DNA of 64,000 nucleotides from Paenibacillus roseus (GCF_016424485.1 NZ_JAELUP010000013.1:1-64000), one strand, 5' to 3'. Positions 46,182 to 57,351 are shown, counted from the stretch's first letter. Translations and numbers: made by a program. Notes: generated by a model from the sequence alone, not told the origin.

Positions 46182-46976
46182 TTAACCGAGCACAATTCGG
46201 TCATCCGCCAGTTTCTTGCCACTAATCTGCTCGAATTCGCCAAGCAGCCGCTCAACCGTCAGATCTTTCTTGCGCGTCTCGTCAATGTCGAGAATAATGC
46301 GTCCCTTGTCCATCATAATGAGCCGGTTGCCCAGACGAATGGCTTGTTCCATATTATGCGTAACCATAAGCGTAGTCAACTTCATCTCGCGGACAATATC
46401 CTGTGTAATCTGCGTGATCAGTTCGGCGCGGGCCGGGTCCAGCGCAGCCGTATGCTCGTCCAGCAGCAGGATTTTTGGACTGGTGAAAGTAGACATCAGC
46501 AGGCTGAGCGCCTGACGCTCGCCGCCGGATAGCGTTCCCACCTTAGCCCCAAAACGGTTCTCCAGACCAATTCCGAGACGCGCAACCTGCTCCTTAAACA
46601 TCCTGCGCTTGGCTGCATTGACGCCAAGACCGAAGCCCCGCACCTTGCCCCGGTAGAAGGCCATCGCCAGGTTTTCCTCAATCGTCATATTGGGCGCAGT
46701 CCCCGCCATCGGGTCCTGGAACACGCGTCCAATCCATTGGCTGCGCTTGAATTCCGGCAGGCTGCCAACAGCGGCGCCTTCAATATGAAGGGTTCCAGTG
46801 TCCGGCCGCATGACGCCGGAAATAATATTCATCAGCGTGGATTTCCCTGCGCCATTGCTTCCTATGACGGTGACGAAGTCCGCAGGCTTCAAATGCAGTT
46901 GAATGCCAACCAGAGCAATCTTCTCATCCGGCGTGCCGGGATTAAACAGCTTGGAGACTTGATTAATTTGCAGCAT
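46182..46976 (-). CDS. ABC transporter ATP-binding protein (TrpZ-type)
   Basis: A 264-residue ATPase. Walker A is GSNGAGKST (about 38-46), signature LSGGERQ (about 149), Walker B LLLDEHTAALDP. It forms one unit with the permease (one-base overlap at 46976) and the binding protein upstream. This arrangement (PF04392 binding protein with a single permease) is that of TrpXYZ or related uptake systems for aromatic amino acids or similar solutes; substrate not provable here. Confidence 0.9.
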   Translation of the reverse strand: MLQINQVSKLFNPGTPDEKIALVGIQLHLKPADFVTVIGSNGAGKSTLMNIISGVMRPDTGTLHIEGAAVGSLPEFKRSQWIGRVFQDPMAGTAPNMTIEENLAMAFYRGKVRGFGLGVNAAKRRMFKEQVARLGIGLENRFGAKVGTLSGGERQALSLLMSTFTSPKILLLDEHTAALDPARAELITQITQDIVREMKLTTLMVTHNMEQAIRLGNRLIMMDKGRIILDIDETRKKDLTVERLLGEFEQISGKKLADDRIVLG

Positions 46977-47887
46977 CAGCTCACGCCTCCCTTCGGCCCC
47001 GTGCCGGACAGCAGCTCAGCGGTGCGCTTGTGCGCCTGACTCTTCTGTTTGGCGGAGCGCCTTGCCGCAGGCACAACCAACGCAATAATAACGATCAGAG
47101 CTGTAATCAGCTTCACATCGCTTGCATCCAGCCATTCCACACGAAGCGCAAGCGCGATAACAATCCGATATACCACTGAACCGAGAATAACTGCCAGTGT
47201 CGCGCGAAATACGGTCTTCGCGCCGAAGATCGCTTCCCCGATAATAACGGATGCAAGACCGACGACAATCATACCGACCCCCATCGTCACGTCACCGAAG
47301 CCGGACTGCTGAACGATGAAAGCACCGGATAATGCAACAAGTCCGTTGGATAGACTTAATCCGATAATTTTCGTCGTGCCGGTATTGGCTCCAAAGCTGC
47401 GGATCATCCGCTCATTGTCCCCCGTCGCCCGCAGCGCAAGACCCAGATTCGTACGGAGGAACAGGTCAAGCAGCAGTTTCACAACCACAACAACAACAAT
47501 CATCACGACAAGCAGATTAGCGCCTGTAAAAATCGTATCCATATTCAAAATAGCAATATTGGGCTTCTTGCCCATAATTCGCAGGTTTATCGAATATAAC
47601 GCAATCATCATCAATATCCCGGACAACAGCCCGTTAATTTTGCCTTTTGTATGCAGCAAGCCTGTACAGACTCCAGCTACAAGACCGCCTAGAAATGCAC
47701 AGATTGTCGCCAGCCAGGGCGAGTAACCCCCGGCGATCATAACTGCCGCAATTGCACCGCCTGTCGTAAAGCTGCCGTCTACGGTCAAATCCGGGAAATC
47801 GAGAATTCGAAAAGTAATATAGACCCCTAGCGCCATCAAGGCAAACAGGAGGCCCAACTCAACGGATTTCATAATTGCATTCAGCAT
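46976..47887 (-). CDS. ABC transporter permease (TrpY-type)
   Basis: A 303-residue permease with eight to nine membrane helices, related to the branched-chain/BMP permease fold (DFPDLTVDGSFTTGGAIAAV at about 31-50). Its stop overlaps the ATPase start by one base. It follows the binding protein gene by about 110 bases that hold an inverted repeat. Confidence 0.88.
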   Translation of the reverse strand: MLNAIMKSVELGLLFALMALGVYITFRILDFPDLTVDGSFTTGGAIAAVMIAGGYSPWLATICAFLGGLVAGVCTGLLHTKGKINGLLSGILMMIALYSINLRIMGKKPNIAILNMDTIFTGANLLVVMIVVVVVVKLLLDLFLRTNLGLALRATGDNERMIRSFGANTGTTKIIGLSLSNGLVALSGAFIVQQSGFGDVTMGVGMIVVGLASVIIGEAIFGAKTVFRATLAVILGSVVYRIVIALALRVEWLDASDVKLITALIVIIALVVPAARRSAKQKSQAHKRTAELLSGTGPKGGVS

Positions 47888-47914
47888 AACCTTGCCTCCT
47901 CTTCTATACGTTTA

Positions 47915-47952
47915 AATGGCTGCCGCCGTACGTCAACGGGGCAGCCTTTTTG
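47915..47952. repeat. Inverted repeat between binding-protein and permease genes
   Basis: GGCTGCC...GGCAGCC arms around about 20 bases. On the transcribed (leftward) strand no T run follows, so this may be an RNA stability stem that keeps binding-protein mRNA abundant rather than a full terminator. Confidence 0.5.
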
Positions 47953-47998
47953 AATAGCCGGATGGCCCTTTGCCAGGGACGTCATCAACCATCTGTTT

Positions 47999-49036
47999 TT
48001 ACTGAATGATGTTTGTTTCCGGGTCGTTCACTTGTGCCTTCATCTCATCTGTCACTGTAATGCCTTGAGCCTCAGCAGCTTTCAGATTGAGAATCAGATC
48101 CAGCTTGTCCGGGAACGTCACTTTCATTTCGCCCGGATTTTTTCCGTTTTTCAGAATGTCTGCAGCCATCTGGCCCGCTTGATAGCCATGGTCATAATAT
48201 TTGAAGCCGACTGTCGCAAACGCACCTTGCTCAACGGTATCGCGGTCACTGGAGAAGAATGGAATCCGGTTGTCGTTGGCAACTTTGATAACTGTGCTTA
48301 CACCATTAATTACGGTATTGTCCAGCGTGACAAAAAGCGCATCTACGCGGCCCACAAGGGATTGAGCAGCCTGCTGAACTTCAGATGTATTGGTTACCGC
48401 CGCTTTTACAATCGAAATTCCGTATTCTTGAAGCGCGGTCTCCGCAATTTTCGTCATGACAACCGCATTGGATTCGCCCTCATTGATTACAACGCCAACT
48501 TTCTTTACTTCTTTGAAGTTCTCGCCAATAAATTTCATCAGTTGCTTGATTGCCTCAGGGTTTGTATCCGAAGCACCCGTCACGTTGCCCCCTGGAGCGT
48601 CCAGATCGGCAACCAGTTTCGCATCCAGCGGATCAGTTACTGCAGCAAATACAACCGGCGTTTTTGTCACATGCTTTACAACGGCTTGAGCAGAAGGCGT
48701 TGCAATAGCAAACACCAGATCATTGCCATCAGCAACTTTCTGTGCAATGGACAAGTTATTCGTTTGATCGCCTTGGGCATTATTGTAGTCCAGCTTCAGA
48801 TTATCACCCGCAATTCCTGCGTCTTTAAGAGCAGCCAGGAAGCCTTCGCGTGTAGCGTCCAGGGAAGGATGTTCAGTAATCTGCGAAATTGCAACCTTGT
48901 ATACTTTGCCCTCAGCCGCGCCGCTTGTGTTGCCGTTCGAAGGCTGGGCGCTTTCATTGTTCGGCTTCGAGCCGCAGCCTGCAGCAATAACGAGCATTGC
49001 AGACAGCATAAGCATCAGCCAGGTTCTCTTTTTCAT
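47999..49036 (-). CDS. ABC transporter substrate-binding lipoprotein (TrpX-type)
   Basis: A 345-residue PF04392-type protein. The signal peptide ends in AAGCGSK with lipobox Cys about residue 21, then a Ser/Asn-rich linker and two Rossmann-like lobes (VYKVAISQITEHPSLDATRE, TPVVFAAVTDPLDAKL). Likely binds tryptophan, tyrosine or a related molecule (inference from family). First gene of its operon. Confidence 0.88.
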   Translation of the reverse strand: MKKRTWLMLMLSAMLVIAAGCGSKPNNESAQPSNGNTSGAAEGKVYKVAISQITEHPSLDATREGFLAALKDAGIAGDNLKLDYNNAQGDQTNNLSIAQKVADGNDLVFAIATPSAQAVVKHVTKTPVVFAAVTDPLDAKLVADLDAPGGNVTGASDTNPEAIKQLMKFIGENFKEVKKVGVVINEGESNAVVMTKIAETALQEYGISIVKAAVTNTSEVQQAAQSLVGRVDALFVTLDNTVINGVSTVIKVANDNRIPFFSSDRDTVEQGAFATVGFKYYDHGYQAGQMAADILKNGKNPGEMKVTFPDKLDLILNLKAAEAQGITVTDEMKAQVNDPETNIIQ

Positions 49037-49076
49037 TGGTTAAATAACCCCTTTCTATGATCTGTCATTTAAACTA

Positions 49077-49105
49077 ATATTATAGGGGTTGTCCTTTAAC
49101 GTCAA
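49077..49105 (-). promoter_or_regulatory. Promoter of the TrpXYZ-type operon
   Basis: Leftward TTGACG (49100-49105), a 17-base spacer and TAATAT (49077-49082); TATAAT at 49079-49084 with a 15-base spacer is an alternative. Confidence 0.5.
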
Positions 49106-49143
49106 TGATTTGGGCATTTCATGGGCGATGAAAATGTTTACAT

Positions 49144-49180
49144 GCCAAAAAGTTCTGCTGCTGCGGCAGAACTTTTTGGC
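49144..49180 (-). terminator. Rho-independent terminator after the peptide-binding lipoprotein gene
   Basis: GCCAAAAAGTTCTGC-TGCTGCG-GCAGAACTTTTTGGC, a perfect 15-base stem whose 3' arm itself carries the T run. Confidence 0.85.
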
Positions 49181-49223
49181 GACGGATCATATTTGATGAC
49201 AAGCAACTCGGTATCTTTACCTG

Positions 49224-50912
49224 CTAGTTTTGAATATAGACATCATTGAATAACGGGTAACCAAGCGCATCGAACTTCAAGCCCTGAACTTTATTTAATG
49301 CAGCGACGGTGTAAGGGAAGACATAGATCGGGATAATAACCGCGTTGTCGATCACGTATTGTTGGACTTTCTTATATAATTCCTCCCGCTTGGCATTATC
49401 TGTCTCCACTCTGCCCTGATCAATCCACTCATCGACTTCCGGACTGTTCAATGCAGAATGGTTATGCCGGCCGCCTATAATCTTGGACCCGGAATGATAG
49501 AAAGCGCGCAACGACTCAGGATCGGAGTTCACCTGGCTGTTGCCGAAAATATCATAATTGGACTGTTCATACACAACGGAGCGCACATCCTTCGTAATGA
49601 CCACTTCCACGAGCCCCCCGATTTTTTTCAACTGCTGCTTTACCATCGCCGCGATGTCATTGCGCTTCTCCCGATTCGGGGAACCGTCTACGTAACGGAG
49701 CGTCAGCTTCTTGCCGTCCTTCTCCCGAATACCGTCCGGGCCCAGCTTCCATCCCAACTCATCCAACAGGGCATTTGCCTTGTCCACATCCAGCTTATCG
49801 CTGTTCTCCAGTGTTTTGTCATAACCAAAGGTTGTCGGGGCCAGCGGCGACCAGGCCCGGTCATAGGTACCCCGATATAATGTTTTAACGATCGCATCGA
49901 CATCTATGGCCGATTGGAGAGCTTGGCGTGCCTTCAAATCATTCCAAGGCTGGTTCTCCTGATTAATGAACAGCGTATACGGAAGTCCCCCTGTATTGAT
50001 ACTGAAAATCTGAAAATTCGCATCGTTCTTGAGCTGCAAAATATTTTGCGGCGGCACCGTTTCTGCAGCTTCAATCTGCTTGCTCTGTACACCGCCAATA
50101 CGCGTGGCCTCTTCAGGAACAATTTTGAATGTCAGGCGCTCCAGATAAGGAGCCTCCTTGTTCTCGACATTGCCCGGCGCCCACTTGTAATCCGGATTGC
50201 GTTCCACGACGATCTGGGTATTCTCCTGCCACTCCACGAACTTGAATGGTCCCGAACCGACCGGGCGCTTGCCGAACTGATCCCCCTCTTTGGCTACAGC
50301 GGTCGGGGAGACAATTGCTAGCTGCCCCTGGCTGAGATTGCTCAGGAATGCATTCGACGGGGTCGAAAGATGAAGCTTGATGGTGTAGTCGTCCACAATC
50401 TCAGATGATTCATACGGCCTGATCAGCTGTGCTGAGTTGCTTGCCTTGGTTGCCGGATCAAAAATACGGTCGAATGAAAATTTAACCGCATCCGCTTTGA
50501 ACGGCGTCCCATCATGGAAGGTGACGTCCTGGCGCAGCTTTAATGTATAGGTTTTCCCATCGGGAGATACCTCCCATTCGGTTGCAAGCGACGGCTGAAT
50601 CGAGCTGTCAGCGCCTTGAATGACCAAGGTATCATATAGGGCATGTAGCACCCTGACCGTTACAGCCAGCCCCGTACGCTGCGGGTCCAGTGAATCCGGT
50701 GATGTCGCGAGGGCGTAGTTGAGCTCCCCGCCTTTGGCCGGCTCTGCGGGTTTGCTGTTGCTCGCAACCTGTTCCTTTGCAGGGCTGCCAGTAGTGGAAT
50801 CTTGGGGTTTATTGTGAGAACTTCCACTTGAGCAGCCGGACAACACGATCAAAAAAGACATTGTCAATAAGGATACCAGCTTGTATCTTCTCATTAAATG
50901 CGTCTTGTGCAT
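49224..50912 (-). CDS. Peptide/nickel-type ABC substrate-binding lipoprotein (SBP_bac_5)
   Basis: A 562-residue extracytoplasmic protein. The signal peptide ends VLSGCSSGSS with lipobox Cys about residue 27, followed by the family signature region (PDSLDPQRTGLAVTVRVLHA). No permease or ATPase genes are near. It starts seven bases after the flavin monooxygenase stop codon, so it likely captures the substrate or precursor that the enzyme uses, probably an organosulfur compound (inference). Confidence 0.88.
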   Translation of the reverse strand: MHKTHLMRRYKLVSLLTMSFLIVLSGCSSGSSHNKPQDSTTGSPAKEQVASNSKPAEPAKGGELNYALATSPDSLDPQRTGLAVTVRVLHALYDTLVIQGADSSIQPSLATEWEVSPDGKTYTLKLRQDVTFHDGTPFKADAVKFSFDRIFDPATKASNSAQLIRPYESSEIVDDYTIKLHLSTPSNAFLSNLSQGQLAIVSPTAVAKEGDQFGKRPVGSGPFKFVEWQENTQIVVERNPDYKWAPGNVENKEAPYLERLTFKIVPEEATRIGGVQSKQIEAAETVPPQNILQLKNDANFQIFSINTGGLPYTLFINQENQPWNDLKARQALQSAIDVDAIVKTLYRGTYDRAWSPLAPTTFGYDKTLENSDKLDVDKANALLDELGWKLGPDGIREKDGKKLTLRYVDGSPNREKRNDIAAMVKQQLKKIGGLVEVVITKDVRSVVYEQSNYDIFGNSQVNSDPESLRAFYHSGSKIIGGRHNHSALNSPEVDEWIDQGRVETDNAKREELYKKVQQYVIDNAVIIPIYVFPYTVAALNKVQGLKFDALGYPLFNDVYIQN

Positions 50913-50919
50913 GCTCTGA

Positions 50920-52275
50920 TCACCCTTCCCCTTGCAGTTGCAAAGTGCCGGAACTTTCTAGTGAATAGCGGTTAACCGGAACAGGAAGCCCGAGATTGCC
51001 GCGCAACGTGTCATGCTCATATTCGGTACGGAATAACCCTCGACTCTGAAGAAGCGGTACAACCAGATCGACGAATTGATGAAGCGCGCCAGGAGCACCC
51101 GGGCGAATGACAAATCCGTCCGCTCCTTCGCCCGCGAACCATTCCTGAATCAAATCCGCCACTTTCTCCGCCGATCCAATAAACGGAGAGCGGGGCGTTA
51201 CCGAGCGCAGGGCCACCTGACGGAGCGTCAAATTCTCTTCCTGCGCCGTTCGCTTGATCAGATTGGTCGTGCTCTGAAAGCTATTTTGGCCCAGTTCGCC
51301 CAAATCCGGGAACGGTTCATCAAGCGGATACTGGCTAAAATCATGATGCTCGAAAAAACGTCCCAAATAATCCAGCGCACTATCTATGCTGACAAGAGCA
51401 GCCACTTCGTTATAAATTCGCTCGGCGTCCTCTTCCGTTTCTCCGACAATAACCGTAATGCCAGGGAAGATCAGAACCTCCTCCGGCGCCCGTCCATTGG
51501 CTACCGCCCTTTGCTTGACATCCCGATAGAAGTTCTGCGCATCATCCAGTGTCTCAGGCGCCGTATAGACCGCATCAGCCGATTTGCCTGCCAGATCCTT
51601 ACCGTTCTCCGAGGAGCCTGCTTGAAACACAACCGGATGCCCTTGTTTGGAACGAGCGACATTGAGCGGTCCCTTAACGGAAAAGTAAGTACCTGTATGA
51701 TTCAGGGTGTGCAGTTTTGCGGGTTCAAAAAATACACCCTTTTCTTTATCCCGCACAAACGCGTCGTCCTCCCATGAATCCCACAGTCCTTTAGCTACCT
51801 GGATGAACTCCTCGGCAATTCTGTAGCGCTCCTCATGCGTCGGATGCTGCTCCACCGTCTTGCCGTAGTTCAATGCCGAGCCCTCCAGCGGGGAGGTAAC
51901 GACGTTCCAGCCCGCCCGGCCGCGACTGATTTGATCGAGCGATGCAAACTGTCTGGCGATTGTGAACGGCTCGCTGTAAGAAGTCGATACTGTACCTACC
52001 AGCCCGAGATGGGAAGTGACACTCCCAAGCGCTGATAGAATGGTAATCGGCTCAAAACGATTTAAAAAATGCGGGATAGACTTTTCATTAATATAGAGCC
52101 CGTCGGCAATAAACAGAAAATCAAGCTTGCCCTCTTCAGCCTTGCGCGCCTGCTCTTTGTAGAAGTCGATATTAACGCTGGCATCCGAAAGCGCCTGCGG
52201 ATGTCGCCATTGCGCCGTCCCTCCTCCTACCCCGTGGATAACCGTTCCCAATCTGAGTTTTCTTGACCCTGCCAT
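50920..52275 (-). CDS. LLM-class flavin-dependent monooxygenase (NtaA/SnaA/DszA type)
   Basis: A 451-residue TIM-barrel protein of the bacterial luciferase-like family: [20 protein letters not shown] at the N-terminus, [20 protein letters not shown], and [11 protein letters not shown], all typical of the NtaA/SnaA/DszA group that uses FMNH2 from a partner reductase. Members take part in use of sulfonates, sulfones or aminopolycarboxylates. AAGGGAGG precedes the ATG. A palindrome that resembles CymR sites lies just upstream, fitting sulfur control (inference). Confidence 0.88.
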   Translation of the reverse strand: MAGSRKLRLGTVIHGVGGGTAQWRHPQALSDASVNIDFYKEQARKAEEGKLDFLFIADGLYINEKSIPHFLNRFEPITILSALGSVTSHLGLVGTVSTSYSEPFTIARQFASLDQISRGRAGWNVVTSPLEGSALNYGKTVEQHPTHEERYRIAEEFIQVAKGLWDSWEDDAFVRDKEKGVFFEPAKLHTLNHTGTYFSVKGPLNVARSKQGHPVVFQAGSSENGKDLAGKSADAVYTAPETLDDAQNFYRDVKQRAVANGRAPEEVLIFPGITVIVGETEEDAERIYNEVAALVSIDSALDYLGRFFEHHDFSQYPLDEPFPDLGELGQNSFQSTTNLIKRTAQEENLTLRQVALRSVTPRSPFIGSAEKVADLIQEWFAGEGADGFVIRPGAPGALHQFVDLVVPLLQSRGLFRTEYEHDTLRGNLGLPVPVNRYSLESSGTLQLQGEG

Positions 52276-52321
52276 ATTTTCGTGACCTCCCTTAAGGACT
52301 CGTAGTCATAAAGATTAAATT

Positions 52322-52335
52322 ATTCCAATAGGAAT
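52322..52335. promoter_or_regulatory. Palindrome resembling a sulfur-regulator (CymR-like) site
   Basis: ATTCC-AATA-GGAAT with flanking A+T tracts, 47 bases before the monooxygenase start. Similar half sites are known from CymR targets in Bacillus. A candidate only. The rest of the 334-base divergent gap holds the ddh promoter and nothing else I recognise. Confidence 0.35.
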
Positions 52336-52543
52336 TATTGGTTTTTAAGTTATTCAAATGGTACACCTCCTGAACCCTACTGTCTAATCAACTTTTTGTA
52401 TAAGTAATCAAAATTTTCTATTTGTCCCTTAGTAACACTTAGACGAAGGCGTAGAGTTCTCTTGTTGGTCAATGTCAGGCTTACTGTCAAGCAAGATTTT
52501 GATATTCACTCAATTATATTTTTAAAAAAGCATTAGTTTACAT

Positions 52544-52573
52544 TTGATGTTAACCTATGAATCGATTTATAAT
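52544..52573 (+). promoter_or_regulatory. Promoter of ddh
   Basis: -35 TTGATG (52544-52549), an 18-base spacer and a perfect -10 TATAAT (52568-52573). Confidence 0.6.
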
Positions 52574-52609
52574 GGATAAAGACTCGTAGACTATAGGAGG
52601 AACTATCGA

Positions 52610-53593
52610 ATGTCAAAGATTAGAGTTGGTATTGTAGGGTATGGAAATTTGGGTAAAGGAGTCCAGAAGGCGATTGACCAGAATGATGATGTAGAACTGG
52701 TTGCGGTTTTTACTCGCCGTTCGCCTGAAAGCATGGTATCTGAAGGCGGAGAGGTTCGCTTTGAGACAATTGCTAACGCAGAGCAATACAAAGGCAAAAT
52801 CGATGTTATGATTCTGTGCGGCGGCTCTGCAACCGATCTTCCAGAGCAAACACCTGCAATTACAGCCCTGTTTAACACCGTGGACAGCTTCGATACCCAC
52901 GCGAAAATTCCTGAATTTTTCGATGAAGTTAACGCTGTTGCGAAAAAAGCAGGCACGCTTAGCGTCATCTCCACTGGTTGGGACCCAGGCTTGTTCTCTT
53001 TGAACCGTCTGTTGTCCGAAGCTATTCTGCCACAAGGCAAAGATTACACCTTCTGGGGTACCGGCATCAGCCAAGGACACTCCGATGCTATTCGCCGCGT
53101 TCCAGGCGTCAAAGCCGGCGTACAGTACACGGTTCCGGTTCAAGAAGTCATTGATCGAATCCGTTCCGGCGAAACACCAGAGCTCACTACTCGTGAAAAG
53201 CACTTGAGAAACTGCTTCGTTGTGGCTGAAGAAGGGGCAAACGAGGAAGAAATTCGCAATACAATTGTGAATATGCCAAACTATTTCTCCGATTATGATA
53301 CAACTGTAACGTTCATCACGGAAGAGCAACTCAAAGCTGAGCATGGCACAATGCCGCATGGCGGCTTCGTTATTCGCAGCGGCGTGACCGGCGCTGGCAC
53401 GAAGCAAATCATCGAGTTTGGACTGAAGCTGGAGAGCAACCCTGAGTTTACAGCAAGCGTTCTTGTCGCTTACGCACGCGCTGTATTCAAGCTCAGCAAT
53501 GAAGGACAAACTGGCGCGAAAACAGTATTTGACGTACCGTTCGGCTATCTGTCTCCGAAATCTCCTGAGGAACTGCGCCGCGAACTGCTGTAA
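52610..53593 (+). CDS. ddh: meso-Diaminopimelate D-dehydrogenase
   Basis: A 327-residue NADPH-dependent enzyme. The N-terminal Rossmann motif is VGIVGYGNLGKGV (about 6-18); CGGSATDLPEQ, STGWDPGLFSLNR and WGTGISQGHSDA are DAP dehydrogenase motifs. It converts tetrahydrodipicolinate directly to meso-DAP in one step, bypassing the acyl routes to lysine and peptidoglycan. AGGAGG precedes ATG 52610. Monocistronic, between its promoter and a strong terminator. Confidence 0.95.
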   Translation: MSKIRVGIVGYGNLGKGVQKAIDQNDDVELVAVFTRRSPESMVSEGGEVRFETIANAEQYKGKIDVMILCGGSATDLPEQTPAITALFNTVDSFDTHAKIPEFFDEVNAVAKKAGTLSVISTGWDPGLFSLNRLLSEAILPQGKDYTFWGTGISQGHSDAIRRVPGVKAGVQYTVPVQEVIDRIRSGETPELTTREKHLRNCFVVAEEGANEEEIRNTIVNMPNYFSDYDTTVTFITEEQLKAEHGTMPHGGFVIRSGVTGAGTKQIIEFGLKLESNPEFTASVLVAYARAVFKLSNEGQTGAKTVFDVPFGYLSPKSPEELRRELL

Positions 53594-53650
53594 ATTGCCC
53601 TTTCCCACGTTTGACAGCTTTTAATGATGAAATATTGCTTTGTAAGCATA

Positions 53651-53702
53651 CCAAAACAAGCCTGCTGCCCTTGATTTTTTTTAGGGCAGCGGGCTTGTTT
53701 TG
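53651..53702 (+). terminator. Rho-independent terminator after ddh
   Basis: CCAAAACAAGCC-GCTGCCCT...AGGGCAGC-GGCTTGTTTTGG, a stem of about 20 base pairs with one bulge per side. Confidence 0.85.
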
Positions 53703-54468
53703 GCTATAAAGCAGTTAAAAATATGCTCTTGGAACCTGCAATCCTGCTTGATTACAGGGGCGGAAAAACTCTTTCGAAGCTAACTTTTGCGTCTCTACGG
53801 AAGACAAATAAAAAAAATTTTCGGTTTTGCATATTTATTCAGAACAATTTTCGGACAAAATATGCCTGAAAATCGACTAGAAAGTTCCATTCAAAGCACG
53901 GATGAACCCGGATTTTAAGCCTTTAGCCGTATTATACAGTCTAATTTTTCATTTTACCCATTTTTAGTTCTCCATTCATTCCCGCTTTCCCTCTCGCCTG
54001 TGTGAGAAAATATATCGAAATTCAAGGGGAAATACATGAAAGCAAACAAGTTCTATGCAAATGCCAACTTACCATGGCAGGTTTTAAATACTTGTCTGCA
54101 AAATCAAGTCTAAGCTGCGGTTATTCAGCCTGTGGCAGCATGAAATCCAGTAAAAGGATCTATCAAAACCTCACTGAAATTGTAATATAATTTCATTCCA
54201 AATGTAATCCCATTTTACAGGAAAAAAGGCGTTTTCCCAATAATCCAACTGCATAATTACTAATCACGAGTGAATAATTCCCATATTTTATATTAAAAAT
54301 GGTTCGATGTCATGTTTTCTTCTCCATCTTTCAGGCTAGTTGGATAAAGATTTCAAATAGCTTCCATTTATTGAGATAGAGTTCTTTAATCGGGGCTTAA
54401 AAATATTTTTATTGGCTATTCGGAGGGCCTTTAGTTTAGAATTCGTGTATACAAATGCAAATTATCAT
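53703..54468. other. Long A+T-rich gap upstream of gdhA, no supported gene
   Basis: About 770 bases. The only open frame of note (54002-54190, 62 codons) has no ribosome site or recognisable product. Segments 53740-53815 are G+C-richer and might be structured, but no known riboswitch consensus fits. Long upstream regions often hold regulator sites for glutamate dehydrogenase, but none could be named. Confidence 0.5.
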
Positions 54469-54486
54469 GCAATTAATACAAATTGC
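54469..54486. promoter_or_regulatory. Inverted repeat just upstream of gdhA
   Basis: GCAATT-AATACA-AATTGC, perfect six-base arms, about 32 bases before the start codon. Could be an operator or a leader hairpin. Confidence 0.4.
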
Positions 54487-54502
54487 TGCTGATTTGCGAT
54501 AA

Positions 54503-55894
<1,392 letters not shown>

Positions 55895-55913
55895 TTACGG
55901 ATACAAAACTGCA

Positions 55914-55958
55914 AACCTCCATTCCCTTGTCTCGACAAGCGGAGTGGAGGTTTTTTTT
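55914..55958 (+). terminator. Rho-independent terminator after gdhA
   Basis: AACCTCCA...TGGAGGTT with inner CTTGT-CTCG-ACAAG, then a T run. Confidence 0.85.
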
Positions 55959-56045
55959 GGACAATTGCTATCAACCGTCAATCTATCTTATGATGAAAAC
56001 ATTGAAAGACGAGTACATGCACGAGATGAAGGAGAGACACCGGAA

Positions 56046-56810
56046 ATGAAGTTGGTATCCTGGAACGTCAATGGCCTGCGGGCTTGTGTCAATAAAGGAT
56101 TTTACGATTATTTCAAGGCGGCGGACGCAGACATTTTCTGCGTGCAGGAGTCGAAGCTCCAGCAGGACCAGATTTGTATGGAGTTTGAACAGGAGTATTA
56201 TCAATACTGGAACTATGCGCTGAAAAAAGGCTACTCCGGGACCGCCGTCTTTACCCGTATCAAGCCATTGTCAGTCCGATATGGACTGGAGGAAGACGAG
56301 GAGAACGAGGGCCGAATTCTAACGCTCGAATTCGATACCTTTTATCTGGTCAATGTATATGTGCCCAATGCTCGGCGCGACTTGTCCCGACTAGAGCTGC
56401 GGCTGGAATGGGAGGATCGCTTCCGTATCTATATCACGCAATTGGATGAGCGCAAGAGCGTCATTATATGCGGAGATCTGAACGTTGCGCATCAGGAAAT
56501 TGATATCAAGAATGCCAAGTCCAATCATGGCAATTCAGGATTTACCGCAGAAGAGCGGGGCAAAATGACTGAACTGCTGGAGAGCGGCTTCATTGATACC
56601 TTCCGCCATCTGTACCCGGACCGTACAGATGCTTATTCCTGGTGGTCATTCATGCCCAAGGTCAGGGAAAGGAATATCGGTTGGCGAATCGATTATTTCC
56701 TCATCTCCGAGCGCCTGGCGCCGCTACTGCAGGAGGCCGCAATTGAGGCACATATTATCGGGAGCGATCACTGCCCTGTAACGCTCGCAATTGATCTCGT
56801 CTCCAAGTAG
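56046..56810 (+). CDS. exoA: Exodeoxyribonuclease III (AP endonuclease ExoA)
   Basis: A 254-residue protein of the exonuclease-endonuclease-phosphatase fold. WNVNGLRAC, catalytic Glu in CVQESKLQQDQ, Tyr/Asp region YVPNAR, ICGDLNVAHQEID and the final IGSDHCPVTL are all present. It cuts at abasic sites for base-excision repair. GAAGGAGAG precedes ATG 56046; the in-frame extension upstream covers the gdhA terminator and is rejected. Confidence 0.93.
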   Translation: MKLVSWNVNGLRACVNKGFYDYFKAADADIFCVQESKLQQDQICMEFEQEYYQYWNYALKKGYSGTAVFTRIKPLSVRYGLEEDEENEGRILTLEFDTFYLVNVYVPNARRDLSRLELRLEWEDRFRIYITQLDERKSVIICGDLNVAHQEIDIKNAKSNHGNSGFTAEERGKMTELLESGFIDTFRHLYPDRTDAYSWWSFMPKVRERNIGWRIDYFLISERLAPLLQEAAIEAHIIGSDHCPVTLAIDLVSK

Positions 56811-56837
56811 CTTTATTCAAAATGGAAGGAGCCGCAC

Positions 56838-57245
56838 ATGTTAATTCAAGAAGCAGGCCTGAATGAAGTCTGGAAATTGCGGCATGAGGTGATGTGGCCG
56901 GATAAAGACCTCAGCTTTGTTCAACTGGAGGAGGATGTCGATGGGCATCACTTCGGGTTGTATGTGGGCAATGTTCTGGTCACAGTGATTTCTTTGTTTG
57001 TAGAGGACAACCGTGCGCAATTCCGTAAATTCGCCACCCTCCGGCAAGAGCAGGGCAAAGGTTATGGCAGCAAGCTGCTTGAATTTACACTCCAGGAAGC
57101 GCAGCGCCGCGGGGCAGTTACGGTATGGTGCAATGCCAGAGCCTCCAAGGTGGCGTTTTATCGCAAGTTCGGATTGCAGCCTACCGATAGCGTCTTCCGC
57201 AAGGCCGGTGTCGATTACGTCATTTTGGAGAAGGCCTTGATCTGA
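56838..57245 (+). CDS. GNAT-family acetyltransferase
   Basis: A 135-residue protein with the acetyl-CoA-binding motif RQEQGKGYGSKLLEFTLQEA (about 72-91) and the C-terminal strand VAFYRKFGLQPTD. Substrate unknown. GGAAGGAG precedes the ATG, and the gene begins 27 bases after exoA, so the pair may be cotranscribed. Confidence 0.88.
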   Translation: MLIQEAGLNEVWKLRHEVMWPDKDLSFVQLEEDVDGHHFGLYVGNVLVTVISLFVEDNRAQFRKFATLRQEQGKGYGSKLLEFTLQEAQRRGAVTVWCNARASKVAFYRKFGLQPTDSVFRKAGVDYVILEKALI

Positions 57246-57272
57246 GCTGAGAGCGGCAAAGGACCGGTCGCC

Positions 57273-57331
57273 CAAGCGTAAACGGCTTGCCGTCCTTTGA
57301 CGGACAACAGCTTCGTTTCACGGAGAAAATG
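57273..57331 (+). repeat. Dispersed repeat, copy G
   Basis: CCAAGCGTAAACGGCTTGCC, GTCCTTTGACGGACAACAGC, TTCGTTTCACGGAGAAAAT. One base shorter in the core than copy F. Between convergent genes. Confidence 0.85.
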
Positions 57332-57351
57332 GCAACCGGCCCTTTGTGTAT

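Noticed and set aside
49046..49090. AACCCCT/AGGGGTT inverted repeat before the TrpX-type gene
   Set aside because: One arm lies in the promoter upstream of the transcript start, so it cannot form in RNA; probably chance overlap with the ribosome site.
53740..53815. Possible riboswitch upstream of gdhA
   Set aside because: The G+C-richer block has small inverted segments, but no class-defining consensus and no clear terminator or anti-Shine-Dalgarno helix follows.
54002..54190. 62-codon open frame upstream of gdhA
   Set aside because: No ribosome site, no recognisable product, and composition like the surrounding noncoding A+T-rich sequence.
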